A stretch of 12,271 nucleotides of DNA from Mogibacterium sp. (lineage in GTDB: Bacteria > Bacillota_A > Clostridia > Peptostreptococcales > Anaerovoracaceae), in assembly GCA_017469325.1 (NCBI GenBank), contig JAFUGO010000183.1:1-12271 (forward strand), in the 5' to 3' direction. Below are positions 12,056 to 12,271 of the stretch, one piece after another. The translations under genes were made by a program, and so were the position numbers. The stretch's first letter is position 1, and every line of letters begins with the position of its first letter. The notes below the pieces were generated by a model. That model was not told where the DNA came from, searched no databases, and worked only from the letters and a program-made list of their open reading frames with translations.

Positions 12056-12271
12056 TTTTATCCCTCTCTATAACAAGTAATAGTTTATATAAAACATCTT
12101 TTTGCGGGCAGAGTTACCCCCCCACCCATACTATTGAAACTATTTTACCATTTTCAGTGTCCAAAAACATAACAAATGTTAAGATTTGCCTAATACTAAT
12201 ATGTACTAATTTCAATACAAGATTTTGAGAGTGGAATTCTGAAAACTTCTGAAAGGGTTTTGTTATATATC
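12056..12271 (-). promoter_or_regulatory. Upstream region of the heptad-repeat gene: weak promoter, C7 tract, direct repeats
   Basis: No gene is seen here. On the minus strand TAAAAT (12142-12147) preceded by TGG is a candidate extended -10 with no good -35. A run of seven C (12117-12123) plus CCC (12125-12127) lies between it and the start codon. TACTAAT occurs twice exactly 10 bp apart (12194-12200 and 12204-12210), about 45-65 bp upstream of the -10. AACAT-N5-ATGTT lies at about 12167-12181. Confidence 0.35.

Noticed and set aside
12113..12128. G-quadruplex in the leader (minus strand GGGTGGGGGGG)
   Set aside because: Only about three G-runs with minimal loops are available; four separate runs are needed for an intramolecular quadruplex.

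Overview
The window reads as a chromosomal segment of a Gram-positive anaerobe of the class Clostridia (Bacillota). The evidence is a reverse rubrerythrin (oxygen and peroxide defence of strict anaerobes), a SepF/DivIVA/YggS division cluster, the operon ylxM-ffh-rpsP-khpA-rimM-trmD, and AAGGAGG-type ribosome binding sites. Codon use favours G/C in third position in the housekeeping genes; I cannot fix the family or genus from sequence alone.

Layout. 1-206 (-): 5' part of a small unknown membrane protein that runs off the left edge. 207-716: intergenic region with divergent promoters and a 54-bp tandem repeat array whose junctions are perfect hairpins. 717-1259 (+): reverse rubrerythrin with its own promoter and terminator. 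1419-1817 (+): DtxR/MntR-family metalloregulator. 1873-1917: bidirectional terminator separating it from the convergent minus-strand block. 1940-5316 (-): division/envelope cluster transcribed as HlyD-like membrane protein, yggS, sepF, divIVA. 5338-5374: terminator of the upstream operon, fused to the promoter of that cluster. 5430-9075 (-): ylxM, ffh, rpsP, khpA, rimM, trmD, a protein-targeting, ribosome-assembly and tRNA-modification operon with a strong promoter at 9129-9157. 9194-9794 (-): BrnT/BrnA type II toxin-antitoxin pair, AT-richer than its surroundings. 9810-10063: short direct repeats and hairpins, including a probable terminator. 10064-12055 (-): a 663-residue membrane-anchored heptad-repeat protein of unknown function. 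12056-12271: its upstream region with a C7 tract.

How it fits together. YlxM and Ffh (SRP) start the main operon and S16, KhpA, RimM and TrmD follow; the genes are tightly packed, with a TTG-initiated rimM overlapping khpA. The cluster downstream of trmD is the Clostridia division neighbourhood (membrane-anchored HlyD-like protein, PLP protein, SepF, DivIVA), occupying the place where rplS usually sits. BrnTA and the heptad-repeat protein are accessory additions.

The least explained items are the 54-bp hairpin-junction repeat array, the 70-nt three-helix stem-loop just before the ffh ribosome binding site, the perfect 15-bp palindrome filling the spacer of the ylxM operon promoter, and the internally duplicated, compositionally mosaic 663-aa surface/membrane protein. 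I see no CRISPR array, tRNA, rRNA or intact insertion sequence, and no clearly novel multi-gene defence system.
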